The notes: a model not told the origin generated them from the sequence alone. A DNA stretch of 64,000 bases from JBAYIE01 sp965279165 (GCA_965279165.1 OZ257140.1:2666001-2730000); one strand, 5' to 3'. Numbered from the stretch's first letter, positions 35,286 to 44,999 are shown. Program-made: numbers and translations.

Positions 35286-35326
35286 AAAAAAAGAGCGAGG
35301 TGATGCTTTCACTTTCACTCTCGCTC
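35286..35326 (-). terminator. Probable terminator of the tRNA-Met transcript
   Basis: Minus-strand GAGCGAG...CTCGCTC hairpin followed by TTTTTTT, about 50 nt beyond the 3' end of the intact tRNA. The loop is long (about 20 nt), so strength is uncertain. Confidence 0.6.
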
Positions 35327-35373
35327 TAATTCTGTGATGTCACACACTCATTCTCGCACTCACACTCATTCTG

Positions 35374-35447
35374 TAGCGGGGAGCAGGATCGAACTGCCCA
35401 CCTTAGGGTTATGAATCCTACGCTCTAACCAACTGAGCTACCCCGCC
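35374..35447 (-). tRNA. tRNA-Met (CAU)
   Basis: 74 nt; 5' GGCGGGG pairs with CCCCGCU (one G-U), D arm GCUC/GAGC, anticodon loop with CAU between GGAUU and AACC, T arm GGCAG-UUCGAUC-CUGCU, discriminator A, CCA not encoded. The anticodon arm carries the A-C pair at 31-39 seen in other Bacteroidota tRNA-Met. This is the only complete copy among four related sequences. Elongator or initiator identity is not settled, but a paired 1-72 and TTCG T-loop favour the elongator type. Confidence 0.92.
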
Positions 35448-35472
35448 ATTTTTTCAATTTATACAGATTTGA

Positions 35473-35564
35473 AACTGCCCTCCGCCAGCTGGCGGATATG
35501 AATCCTACGCTCTAACCTCCCGATATTCATCGGGACCGATAGCAATCGGGAGAGCTACCCCGCC
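35473..35564 (-). pseudogene. Broken tRNA-Met copy B (5' part) with palindromic inserts
   Basis: From the acceptor 5' strand to the start of the T loop. D-loop AGTT (14-17) is replaced by a 34-nt double palindrome (35518-35551) and the 3' anticodon-stem/variable-loop segment by TCCGCCAGCTGGCGGA (35481-35496). The 3' acceptor strand is absent. It lies 25 bp upstream of the intact tRNA and repeats in tandem with copy C at a 117-bp period. Confidence 0.85.
35518..35551. repeat. 34-nt double palindromic insert in the tRNA D-loop (copy B)
   Basis: On the tRNA strand it reads TCCCGATTGCTATCGG followed by TCCCGATGAATATCGGGA: two units of the 18-mer family with centres TGC and GAA, the first lacking its last two bases. 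It sits exactly between GCTC and GGTTAGAGC of tRNA-Met. An identical copy is at 35635-35668. Confidence 0.88.
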
Positions 35565-35589
35565 ATTTTTTCAATTTATACAGATTTGA

Positions 35590-35681
35590 AACTGCCCTCC
35601 GCCAGCTGGCGGATATGAATCCTACGCTCTAACCTCCCGATATTCATCGGGACCGATAGCAATCGGGAGAGCTACCCCGCC
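35590..35681 (-). pseudogene. Broken tRNA-Met copy C, tandem duplicate of copy B
   Basis: Identical in structure and inserts to copy B (16-mer at 35598-35613, double unit at 35635-35668), 117 bp away. The 25-nt spacer after the intact tRNA (ATTTTTTCAATTTATACAGA...) is repeated after copy B but not after copy C, so the true upstream flank of the locus begins at 35682. Confidence 0.85.
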
Positions 35682-35743
35682 ATTCATTTAATAAAAAACC
35701 AAACGTGAATCAATGCTTGCTCAGCTTTTATTTAAAGGGGTCG

Positions 35744-35751
35744 CAAATTTA
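35744..35751 (-). promoter_or_regulatory. Candidate -7 element for the tRNA-Met locus
   Basis: TAAATTTG on the minus strand, 63 nt upstream of copy C. No clear -33 TTG at the usual distance. If it is used, copies C and B would be transcribed ahead of the intact tRNA. Confidence 0.4.
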
Positions 35752-35920
35752 TGTAATAATTTCAATAATGGAAAGTTATGTATGCAAACAATTGCTTTTT
35801 TTTACTGAATGTCCTCATTTGATGGATATCCGACAAGGGTTGTTTATAAGTGTTAACATGTTATGCACATTAAATTTAAATTAATTTACTATATTGCACT
35901 TTAAATCAAGAGATAGTAAC

Positions 35921-36685
35921 ATGATTGACAAACATTTAAATAAAGTATTATTAACTGCTACATGCATTGCTGTATCTGCTTTTTTTAATGCAAACGGGTT
36001 TTCATCCGGATTAAATGTAACAACCTCACCGGCATATGCAAATTTTGGGGTTGAAATTCCAGGGGATTATGAAGTTCATGGAATTGATGTTTCTCGCCAC
36101 CAGCGCAATATTGATTGGGAAGCCGTTAGTAAGATGAAACACCGAGATATTGAGTTTTCATTCGCATTTATAAAGGCTTCCGAAGGAAGAACGGTTGTCG
36201 ATAATTATTTTAAGGAAAATTGGAAAGAGGCCAAAGAATCCGGACTAATGAGAGGTGCATATCATTTTTTCCGACCACATTTAACGGCGGATGAACAGGC
36301 TGCATTGTTTTTTAAAATGGTACCCAAGTTAGAAAAGGGCGATTTACCACCTGTTTTAGATATTGAATTGAGGGGAAGTTGTCCTCCTGCACGATTAAAG
36401 AAAAATCTTAAGCGTTGGCTGGTATTGACCGAGAAGAAATATGGAATGGTACCAATTCTCTATACCAATTATGGTTTTTATAAGCAATACCTCACTGGAA
36501 GTGAATTTAAAAAATACCCTTTGTGGATTGCACATTATAAAACACCGGATTTGAATGTGAAATTAAACAATTGGCAATTCTGGCAACATACCGATAAGGG
36601 TAGAGTAAATGGTATAAAAGGAACCGTTGATATCAATGTTTTCAAAGGCGAGTTAAACGATTTACAGGCACTCTGTAAAAACTAG
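35921..36685 (+). CDS. Glycoside hydrolase family 25 lysozyme
   Basis: 254 aa from the ATG at 35921; a TTG-started frame from 35894 is less likely. After a signal-like N-terminus (KVLLTATCIAVSAFFNANGF) the GH25 barrel begins with YEVHGIDVSRHQRNIDW, continues FAFIKASEGRTVVDNYF and GAYHFFRPH, and carries the catalytic Asp-x-Glu in LPPVLDIELRG. WIAHYKTPDLN and FWQHTDKGRVNGIKGTVDIN complete the family pattern. Expected role: cleavage of peptidoglycan glycan chains in the periplasm or outside the cell. Confidence 0.93.
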   Translation: MIDKHLNKVLLTATCIAVSAFFNANGFSSGLNVTTSPAYANFGVEIPGDYEVHGIDVSRHQRNIDWEAVSKMKHRDIEFSFAFIKASEGRTVVDNYFKENWKEAKESGLMRGAYHFFRPHLTADEQAALFFKMVPKLEKGDLPPVLDIELRGSCPPARLKKNLKRWLVLTEKKYGMVPILYTNYGFYKQYLTGSEFKKYPLWIAHYKTPDLNVKLNNWQFWQHTDKGRVNGIKGTVDINVFKGELNDLQALCKN

Positions 36686-36713
36686 GTCTGCACTTCCTTA
36701 TTTCCTGCTCCCA

Positions 36714-37004
36714 TTAAAGGAGAAATTTTAATACAATAATTAAGGTTCCGTATATAAACGTAGATAGGATTACTCCTCGAGCGGCATAAAGTTTATTAAA
36801 TTGCAAAAACAGGTAAAATGTTCCAAGGTTAATTAAAGCACATAAGCTTAATAACGGCGACAGTAGTCCATTGGTAACCGATGTTTCCATGAAATCTAAA
36901 AAAGCTTCATGTTTAAAGTTAGCCAAGTAAAATAGATACATTACGATAGTTGGTCCAAGGATACCGGGAATTACCCCAAAAATTACTTTGTCTTTCAGTT
37001 GCAT
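36714..37004 (-). CDS. Small membrane protein, unknown
   Basis: 96 aa with three hydrophobic helices (VIFGVIPGILGPTIVMYLFYL; GLLSPLLSLCALINLGTFYLFL; ILSTFIYGTLIIVLKFLL) and few charged residues. It follows surE by 20 bp on the same strand and may share its transcript. I recognise a Bacteroidota hypothetical membrane family by layout only; no function is proposed. Confidence 0.65.
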   Translation of the reverse strand: MQLKDKVIFGVIPGILGPTIVMYLFYLANFKHEAFLDFMETSVTNGLLSPLLSLCALINLGTFYLFLQFNKLYAARGVILSTFIYGTLIIVLKFLL

Positions 37005-37024
37005 TTATTCGTGAGGTTTTTAAA

Positions 37025-37801
37025 TCAAATTAGGGATAAGTCCCATTGGTTTATTGCAGGAATAGCATGATGTGCCGTAAAATCAAAGTGTACAGGAACA
37101 ACAGAGGCGTATTGGTTGGCAAGTGCCCACTCATCTGTATCAATTCCTTTGTCCATATTTACAAATTTACCCGTTAACCAAAAATAGCGTCTTCCATTTG
37201 GATCTCTTCTTTCATCAAATTCTTCTTGCCATTTGGCTGTGGCTTGGCGGCATACTTTAATGCCCTTAAAAGTACCAAAGTCTACTTTTGGTATATTTAC
37301 ATTTAATAAAGTTCCCGGTGGTAAACCATCTTGAATGATGTTGGTACTTATTCTTTTTGCAATTTGAATTGCAAGAGTGAAATCGGCATCATAAGCATAA
37401 TCGCACAAGGAAAAACCAACAGAAGGTATTCCTTCAATTGCACCTTCCATTGCAGCACTCATGGTTCCCGAGTATATTACATTTATTGAAGAATTGGAAC
37501 CATGATTGATTCCTGAAACCAGTAAATCGGGTTTGCGATGCAATACTTTATCTACTGCCAACTTTACGCAATCGGCCGGTGTTCCCGAACATTGAAAAGA
37601 AACGATATCTCCATAAATATCGGTTTTTTCGAGTCGCAGTGGTTTGCTTATGGTAACCGCATGACCCATGCCGCTTTGCGGACTATCAGGTGCAACTATT
37701 ACCACTTCTCCAATTTGTTTAACAGCTTCCACCAAGGCTCGTATTCCGGGGGCAGTTATTCCATCATCATTTGAAACAAGTATTAAAGGTCTATCACTCA
37801 T
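37025..37801 (-). CDS. surE: 5'/3'-nucleotidase SurE
   Basis: 258 aa metal-dependent nucleoside monophosphatase. The motif LVSNDDGITAPGIRAL at the N-terminus holds the metal-binding Asp-Asp, PDSPQSGMGHAVTISKPLR follows, and SGINHGSNSSINVIYSGTMSAAMEG contains the active-site Asn and Ser residues. Length and order match cytoplasmic SurE. It heads a short minus-strand unit with the small membrane protein and lies 50 bp from the DUF3078 gene. Confidence 0.96.
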   Translation of the reverse strand: MSDRPLILVSNDDGITAPGIRALVEAVKQIGEVVIVAPDSPQSGMGHAVTISKPLRLEKTDIYGDIVSFQCSGTPADCVKLAVDKVLHRKPDLLVSGINHGSNSSINVIYSGTMSAAMEGAIEGIPSVGFSLCDYAYDADFTLAIQIAKRISTNIIQDGLPPGTLLNVNIPKVDFGTFKGIKVCRQATAKWQEEFDERRDPNGRRYFWLTGKFVNMDKGIDTDEWALANQYASVVPVHFDFTAHHAIPAINQWDLSLI

Positions 37802-37851
37802 TGTGGCGCAAATTAGCTGAATGGACAGGATTATTCTTAATTCAGCTTGTA

Positions 37852-38799
37852 TTATTTTTTTTCCTCAAAATTACTGAAGGAAAATAGCATCCCAACCCCT
37901 AAAAGTTGTGAGTATTGTAATTCATCAATTTGTGTATAATCATATAGAACAATGGTTCCGAAGTTTACTGATATAAGTTTATTTATTTTTGCAACCAAAC
38001 TTGCATCAAGCCTGTTGATGATACCTTCATGGTCAGGTTGTTTATAATCTACCACCAACATATACCTTGCTTTTAAGGTTATATTTTTAAATATTTCTTT
38101 ATCATAATTACCAATAAATTGAAATACAATTTGATTGCGGTAATAATCGCCCTTGTTTACGCCATACAATATATTGGATGAAGTATATTCCGGTTTGTAT
38201 AAATCTTGATTGATTACGAATGTTTGCCGAAAAGATGCAAAACCAAATTGTAATGAAAAGTATTCAGCTGGCTTGTACTCAAGTCCAAATGCTTCCGTTA
38301 CATATGCCGGTGCCATAAACTCTGAAATGAGAACGATGGAATCTGAACCATCAACCATTTTCTTTTCATACTTATATCCTGCTTCAAATTGAGATAGAAA
38401 GGATAAAGCTGCAAACGCATTCCAAGCACCTTTAAGTTTATAAGAAGCTTTCGATTCAAAAAATAAACGGTCAAAGTTTTTGCGCACTCCAATATCCTTG
38501 GTATTATTTTGCCCGTATTGCAATTGTATATCATTGGTCCAGTTAAATTTGTCATCTGTATAGCTTGCTTTACTGTTTACAAGTCCATTCCATGCAATTG
38601 TATTTACACCACCGCCTTTCCAGCTATCACTAAAACTACTTTGATTATAATAAAAACCGGCTTGTAACGATCTTTTCCATTTACTTTCCCTTATAGGTTT
38701 AACTTTTTCTTTTTTTGTGCTTTGTTGCGCATCAACTTCATCAACCACAAAGAACGATATCAACAATAACAACACGGTTTTTAGGATATTTGCTTTCAT
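37852..38799 (-). CDS. DUF3078 protein, probable outer-membrane beta-barrel
   Basis: 315 aa. Signal peptide (NILKTVLLLLISFFVVDEVDA) then alternating amphipathic strands ending in aromatic residues (WKRSLQAGFYYNQSSFSDSWKGGGVNTIAW), the DUF3078 signature, and a last strand LLGVGMLFSFSNFEEKK. The N-terminal WKGGGVNT motif is typical of this Bacteroidota family. A roughly 12-strand outer-membrane barrel is the likely fold. Substrate unknown. It ends 50 bp upstream of the surE start on the same strand. Confidence 0.85.
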   Translation of the reverse strand: MKANILKTVLLLLISFFVVDEVDAQQSTKKEKVKPIRESKWKRSLQAGFYYNQSSFSDSWKGGGVNTIAWNGLVNSKASYTDDKFNWTNDIQLQYGQNNTKDIGVRKNFDRLFFESKASYKLKGAWNAFAALSFLSQFEAGYKYEKKMVDGSDSIVLISEFMAPAYVTEAFGLEYKPAEYFSLQFGFASFRQTFVINQDLYKPEYTSSNILYGVNKGDYYRNQIVFQFIGNYDKEIFKNITLKARYMLVVDYKQPDHEGIINRLDASLVAKINKLISVNFGTIVLYDYTQIDELQYSQLLGVGMLFSFSNFEEKK

Positions 38800-38983
38800 G
38801 TTTTTTAATTTCTTGCCGTAAACATAATTATTCTAAAGGTAAGGTGTACATTGACTTCCAATTTTTTATCCGCAATTGTTTTTAAAGGCTTATTTCGCTT
38901 AATGGACGCATTTTTTTTCTCTATTTTAAATTATGGCATCATTTTTATTAGTTTTGAGTATAGAAAATAAATTATCCTATTTT

Positions 38984-39571
38984 ATGAAAAAGTTAATCCT
39001 TACCCCAATTCTTGTAACCATGTTATTATTGGGAAATTCATGTGCAGATCGAAAAATAACACGTGTCGACCCCAATACACAAACTGACCTGAGCGGCAGA
39101 TGGAATGATACCGATTCTAAATTAACCGCCAACGAATTAATTGCAGATGTTTTAGCACGACCATGGAGAAGTAATTTTGAAGTGCAGCATAACCGGAAAC
39201 CGGTTGTAATTATTGGTACTGTAAAAAACAAAAGTTCCGAACATATCGACCCTATCGTGTTTATTAAGGATATGGAAAAGGCATTTATTAATTCAGGTGT
39301 GGTAGGAGTTGTACAGTCTGGAGATGAGCGTAGCCAGGTTAGAGATGAGCGTACCGATCAACAAACATTCTCTTCAGAAGAAACCAAGAAAAAGTGGGGT
39401 CGCGAAAAAGGAGCCGATTTCATGATGAATGGTGTAATTTCTTCCATCGTAGACCAATACAAGAACAAAAAGACAGTTGCCTACCAAATTAATCTGGAAC
39501 TTACCAATCTCGAAACCAACGAAAAGGTTTGGATAGGAGAGAAGGAAATAAAAAAGTACGTTAAGAACTAA
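38984..39571 (+). CDS. lpoB: Penicillin-binding protein activator LpoB-like lipoprotein
   Basis: 195 aa from the ATG at 38984; the earlier in-frame ATG at 38933 lies upstream of a TAGTTTTG -7 element (38949-38956). The signal ends in a lipobox, LLGNSC. RVDPNTQTDLSGRWNDTDSKLTANELIADVL and KPVVIIGTVKNKSSEHID match the Bacteroidota LpoB family, followed by MMNGVISSIVDQYKNKKTVAYQINLELTNLETNEKVWIGEK, the C-terminal domain. In E. coli LpoB activates PBP1B; in this phylum the partner is not established. It is followed 8 bp later by the COG3014 lipoprotein gene, a common pairing. Confidence 0.88.
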   Translation: MKKLILTPILVTMLLLGNSCADRKITRVDPNTQTDLSGRWNDTDSKLTANELIADVLARPWRSNFEVQHNRKPVVIIGTVKNKSSEHIDPIVFIKDMEKAFINSGVVGVVQSGDERSQVRDERTDQQTFSSEETKKKWGREKGADFMMNGVISSIVDQYKNKKTVAYQINLELTNLETNEKVWIGEKEIKKYVKN

Positions 39572-39579
39572 TTAACCAA

Positions 39580-41034
39580 GTGCTTTTTCGACTTAATAAA
39601 TATGGCCGCACCGGATGCGTATTGGCATGTATTGTCTTGTTCTCAGCATGTGCCACTTATTATGAAAAGAGTTCAGATATGATGGATGCTATATATAAGG
39701 GCAATTATACCGAAGCGCATAAAATTCTCGACGACCCTAAATTCTCTAAACGCGAACGCGATAAATTGCTTTACTTATTGAATAGGGGAACGGTTTATTG
39801 GATGATGAAGGAATACCAACAAAGTAATTCCTATTTTAGGCTAGCGGATTATTATATAGAGGACTTAACCAAAAATAATGGAGCCCAAGCATTAAGTTTA
39901 CTTACCAATCCAACGATTAAGCCTTATAGAGGAGAGCCATTTGAACAAATACTTTTGCATTATTTTACCACATTAAATTATATCAAACTTGGGAAATATG
40001 ATGAAGCACTGGTTGAATGTAAAAGGATGCAGCAAAAAATGCAACAAATTACCGACGCTTTCAAAAATGAAAATAAATACAGACGAGATGCTTTCGCTCA
40101 CTTATTACTTGGTATAATTTATGACGCCCAACAAAACTATAATGATGCATTTATAGCCTATAGGAATGCTTTGGAGGTTTATCGAGAAGATTACAGTGGT
40201 TTAATGGATTCCGTTCCAATGCAACTGAAACATGACCTGATTCGAACCGCACACCTAACAGGATTCTACCAAGAGCAATCATCTTATGAACATGAATTTG
40301 GACTTACTTACAGTCAGCCGGCTGATAGTTCAGGTAGTGTGGTTTTTCTATGGAACAATGGTTTAGGACCTTTCAAGGAAGAATGGAGAATTGATTTTAT
40401 AATTTCAGATGCAGGGAATGGCAATGTATTGCTGATGAACACGGAGTTGGGGATCAGTTACACCTATAATGTAGGAAATGAAGAGCAACAAAAAAATTTA
40501 ACCAATTTAAAAGTTGTAAGTGTAGCATTTCCCAAATACCGATCAAGAATGCCGCTCTATACCCAAGCGAATCTTTTTGCAGATAGTTTGGTTGCCGGTG
40601 CACGTCTCGAATTAGTAGAGCCAATCGATGCCATTGCATATAAATCGTTAAACGATCGCATGTTGAAGGAAATAGGAGAAGCTTTACTTCGATTGGCAAT
40701 TAAACAAGCCGAAACCTTGGCCCTAGATAAATTGGCGGAAGAAAAAAGAAAGAAAAAGGATAAGGATGGTGCCGCAGGATTCGAAATTGCAAGTAGCCTA
40801 CTGACCATTGTGAATGCGGCAACGGAACATGCGGATACACGAAACTGGCAATTATTACCTTATTCTATTTCCTATACTCGAATGGAACTTCCGCAAGGAA
40901 ATCACAAATTGATTTTACACCTGCAAGGAAATCAGGTAAAGGATGAAAAAATCATGGATATTACCATTGCTCCCGGACAAACCACGCTAGAGTATTTTTA
41001 TAGCTATCAGTTTTCAGGCTTTTCTTACAAGTAG
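39580..41034 (+). CDS. COG3014-family lipoprotein with TPR-like repeats
   Basis: 484 aa, GTG start. Signal peptide ends in a lipobox, VLFSAC. TPR-like helix pairs fill residues about 30-210 (AIYKGNYTEAHKILDDPKF, LNRGTVYWMMKEYQQSNSYFRLADYY, LLGIIYDAQQNYNDAFIAYRNALEVY). The C-terminal half has beta structure (FKEEWRIDFIISDAGNGNVLLMN) and a Lys-rich helix, ending YSYQFSGFSYK. COG3014 proteins occur beside lpoB in many Gram-negatives, so a joint role in peptidoglycan synthesis control is likely, but not demonstrated. Confidence 0.82.
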   Translation: MLFRLNKYGRTGCVLACIVLFSACATYYEKSSDMMDAIYKGNYTEAHKILDDPKFSKRERDKLLYLLNRGTVYWMMKEYQQSNSYFRLADYYIEDLTKNNGAQALSLLTNPTIKPYRGEPFEQILLHYFTTLNYIKLGKYDEALVECKRMQQKMQQITDAFKNENKYRRDAFAHLLLGIIYDAQQNYNDAFIAYRNALEVYREDYSGLMDSVPMQLKHDLIRTAHLTGFYQEQSSYEHEFGLTYSQPADSSGSVVFLWNNGLGPFKEEWRIDFIISDAGNGNVLLMNTELGISYTYNVGNEEQQKNLTNLKVVSVAFPKYRSRMPLYTQANLFADSLVAGARLELVEPIDAIAYKSLNDRMLKEIGEALLRLAIKQAETLALDKLAEEKRKKKDKDGAAGFEIASSLLTIVNAATEHADTRNWQLLPYSISYTRMELPQGNHKLILHLQGNQVKDEKIMDITIAPGQTTLEYFYSYQFSGFSYK

Positions 41035-41046
41035 ATACATGCCGAA

Positions 41047-42693
41047 TTAAGCATACCGATTACCTACCCATACAAATCGCTTTACAATAAATTCAGAGGT
41101 AGTTAAACTGGCATTGCCTGCCGCATTTCCACCCGTTACATGAAAATCACTAAACGCAGCATGCGAATTTATCAGAGCCGCTCCTGTAAAATTAAACGAC
41201 ACCGGTACGTAAACACTGTTCATTTCTGATTCGATATTTTTACACAAAGTTTTATCCGTACAATAAACGCCACAAGTTAAAGCTCCTTTTTCAATTGCGA
41301 GCGACTTTGCAAGATTTACGGAGTCTAGTGTATCGTTGGTTTTAATGACAAATATTATTGGTCCGAAACATTCATTGTTAAAAACATGATGTTGGTCGCG
41401 ATCCAATTCTATAATTACGGGAGTCGCGATGCGGGCATCTTTAAAATCCGGATTAACTATCGCTTGTGATTCCAGAATGATTTTCCCTCCCAAAGATTTT
41501 GCATCCTGAATCCGATTAAAAGTTAAGTCAGATTGAATTGCGCCTATCGTAGGGGCACCTGCCTTGGGATGGGTTGCCAATCCATTAACAGCAGCCACAA
41601 GAGCTTGAATGGTTTCTTCATACGACATATTCCCGGTTTCTGTCTTTATGCCATTCTTTGGAATAAATATATTTTGTGGGGCGGTGCACATTTGTCCTGA
41701 ATACAAGGAAACTGATAAAGCAATATTTTGCAATACAGGTGTAATGTCCTTTACGGTATCAATTATTAAACAATTTACTCCTGCTTTTTCTGTGAATACG
41801 GTTTTAGGCAACGATTCTATATAACTACCAAAAGAAGAAGAGCCGGTGAAGTCAACCAGTTTAATCGCTGTATTTTCAGCTAATTCTTTGGTTATTGGAG
41901 ACTTGGTTGTGTCTGCTGCAAGTTGAATCAAATGAGGAGGATAATTATTTTCTTTCAATACATTCTGCATTTCAGCAATAACAATAGCAATCGGCAAAAT
42001 GGCTTTGGGGTGTGGCTTAACAATACAGGAATTACCGGTTATTAAGCTGGCATATACAGCAGGAACGGTATTCCATATTGGGAAAGTAGAACAACCAATC
42101 ACCAGAGATATTCCTTTAGGCACAGGTTTCCAGTTTTTATGTATTGATAAGTCAAATTTACCCATCGGTTTAATCCAATCAACTTGAGCCGGCACTTTCA
42201 TTAATTCTTGGTAACCGGTAATTATAGCTTCCAGAGCACGATCGTTAGAATGAGGACCGGATGCTTGAAATGCCATCATATACCCCTGTCCGGTAGTATG
42301 CATGGTAGCAAAAGCAATATCAAAAAAGCGGGTACGAATTCGTTCTAATGTTTCAATTAAAATAGCAGCCCTGGTTAATACATCAGTTTCTGCCCATTCT
42401 TTTTGGGATTGTGATGCGTTCTGTAACAAAGTATCAATTGCATGTTTTGGATATTTAATGCCAATACCAACCTGCAAATAAGGTGAAATTTCCTCGCCAA
42501 TCCATTCTTCAGAAGTTTGTATTAATTCGGTAAAGTTATGGTTCATTAATGTACTAAAGTAATGCAGGCCCTTGGATTCAGCGTCTTCTGGATAGGCTTT
42601 AGGTGATTCAGGATAAGGCGAATAGTAATTTCTTGCCAACAATGCTTTAGATGCTTCTTCTATTAGGTTATGGTGTTTTTCGATTAGGTTCAT
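41047..42693 (-). CDS. paaN: PaaN-type aldehyde dehydrogenase (phenylacetate degradation)
   Basis: 548 aa. The aldehyde dehydrogenase core has the cofactor region FTGSSSFGSYIESL, the general-base Glu in FTEKAGVNCLIIDT and the catalytic Cys in YSGQMCTAPQNIFIP. The N-terminal 80 residues (IEKHHNLIEEASKALLARNYYSPYPE) are the PaaN-type extension. PaaN oxidises the ring-opened semialdehyde in phenylacetate breakdown. No other paa gene is in the window, so here it may serve a scattered pathway. A 15-nt near-palindrome lies about 85 bp upstream of its start. Confidence 0.9.
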   Translation of the reverse strand: MNLIEKHHNLIEEASKALLARNYYSPYPESPKAYPEDAESKGLHYFSTLMNHNFTELIQTSEEWIGEEISPYLQVGIGIKYPKHAIDTLLQNASQSQKEWAETDVLTRAAILIETLERIRTRFFDIAFATMHTTGQGYMMAFQASGPHSNDRALEAIITGYQELMKVPAQVDWIKPMGKFDLSIHKNWKPVPKGISLVIGCSTFPIWNTVPAVYASLITGNSCIVKPHPKAILPIAIVIAEMQNVLKENNYPPHLIQLAADTTKSPITKELAENTAIKLVDFTGSSSFGSYIESLPKTVFTEKAGVNCLIIDTVKDITPVLQNIALSVSLYSGQMCTAPQNIFIPKNGIKTETGNMSYEETIQALVAAVNGLATHPKAGAPTIGAIQSDLTFNRIQDAKSLGGKIILESQAIVNPDFKDARIATPVIIELDRDQHHVFNNECFGPIIFVIKTNDTLDSVNLAKSLAIEKGALTCGVYCTDKTLCKNIESEMNSVYVPVSFNFTGAALINSHAAFSDFHVTGGNAAGNASLTTSEFIVKRFVWVGNRYA

Positions 42694-42776
42694 ATATATC
42701 TGTTAAGGTCTGCGAAGTTATTGAATTCGGAATATTATGGAATAGAATTAAATGAAATACGTTTTTGATTTTTATG

Positions 42777-42791
42777 CCTTGAAGTTCAAGG
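42777..42791. promoter_or_regulatory. Palindromic site CCTTGAA-G-TTCAAGG upstream of paaN
   Basis: Perfect 7-bp arms around one base, 84 bp upstream of the paaN start and about 50 bp before the first rRNA promoter candidate. It could be an operator for a TetR- or MarR-type repressor of paaN or a short hairpin. No regulator is encoded nearby. Confidence 0.35.
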
Positions 42792-42839
42792 TGATGAAAA
42801 TAAATCTGCAAAATTATTAGCAGAGAATAAAAAAGGGCA

Positions 42840-42847
42840 TACTTTTG
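42840..42847 (+). promoter_or_regulatory. Candidate first rRNA promoter (P0), -7 element
   Basis: TACTTTTG, matching TAnnTTTG and followed by CAGCCCC, close to the sequence after P1 and P2. No clear TTG at the usual distance. A boxA-like GTTCTTTA at about 42891 lies in its leader. Confidence 0.45.
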
Positions 42848-43028
42848 CAGCCCCTTAACCGAAGATAAATAGATGGGAAGTATGGTTAAGTAGTTCTTTA
42901 TTTAATGGGTAGAAAGGTAAGCGATACAAAGAGATTACAGTATATGTGCAGCAGGATGGAGGAATGATACTTTAAATGAATTGGAATCAACACGTTGGAT
43001 TAATATGAAAAGTTTTTTAAAATAATTC

Positions 43029-43058
43029 TTGACAGATTTAAAATAACACATACCTTTG
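43029..43058 (+). promoter_or_regulatory. rRNA operon promoter P1
   Basis: TTGACA at 43029-43034 and TACCTTTG at 43051-43058, with 19 nt between TTG and TAnnTTTG, a full consensus match. The segment TTGACAGATTTAAAA is repeated in P2 (offset 127 bp). Confidence 0.85.
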
Positions 43059-43155
43059 CAACCCGCTTTCCAAAAGACCTTTTAGTAAGGAAGTAATTGG
43101 AAACAGCAATGTTCTGAAGTTTATTAATGATGTTAAAAAATAATTAAAATATTTC

Positions 43156-43185
43156 TTGACAGATTTAAAAAAGCACATACCTTTG
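43156..43185 (+). promoter_or_regulatory. rRNA operon promoter P2
   Basis: TTGAC at 43156-43160 and TACCTTTG at 43178-43185, again 19 nt between TTG and TAnnTTTG. It lies about 150 nt before the 16S gene. Confidence 0.85.
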
Positions 43186-43250
43186 CAACCCCGATTTTTA
43201 CGAATCGGAAATTAATTTGAATATCATCGCTTCGGCGGAAATAGATATAA

Positions 43251-43277
43251 GTTCTTTGAAGTTTTAAGATAGCAAAC
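43251..43277 (+). promoter_or_regulatory. BoxA-like site and 5' arm of the 16S processing stem
   Basis: GTTCTTTGA (43251-43259) is repeated before 23S at 45353-45361 and resembles the NusB/E boxA. It overlaps TTGAAGTTTTAAGATAGC (43256 onward), which pairs with 44882-44905 after 16S to form the RNase III-type processing stem. Confidence 0.7.
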
Positions 43278-43333
43278 ACTTTTCAAACTTTGATAAGTTT
43301 CAAATCCTTGACCAGAACAATCAAATAATCTTT

Positions 43334-44860
<1,527 letters not shown>

Positions 44861-44881
44861 AGAGTTTCAGGGATTTGAATC

Positions 44882-44905
44882 GTTTGCTATCTTAAAATAC
44901 TTCAA
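44882..44905 (+). promoter_or_regulatory. 3' arm of the 16S processing stem
   Basis: GTTTGCTATCTTAAAA...ACTTCAA complements 43256-43277 with a two-base bulge. Confidence 0.75.
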
Positions 44906-44999
44906 TTTTTTTTTGTTCTTAAATTATTTAAGCTGTAGGGAAACCAATAGCTAAATCAGGAAGAGGCTAAAACCTTCTTGAGTTTGGTAGACCAATCAT

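Noticed and set aside
35473..35681. Copies B and C as functional tRNA-Met genes
   Set aside because: They lack the 3' acceptor strand and carry inserts in the D loop and variable region, so they cannot form the cloverleaf.
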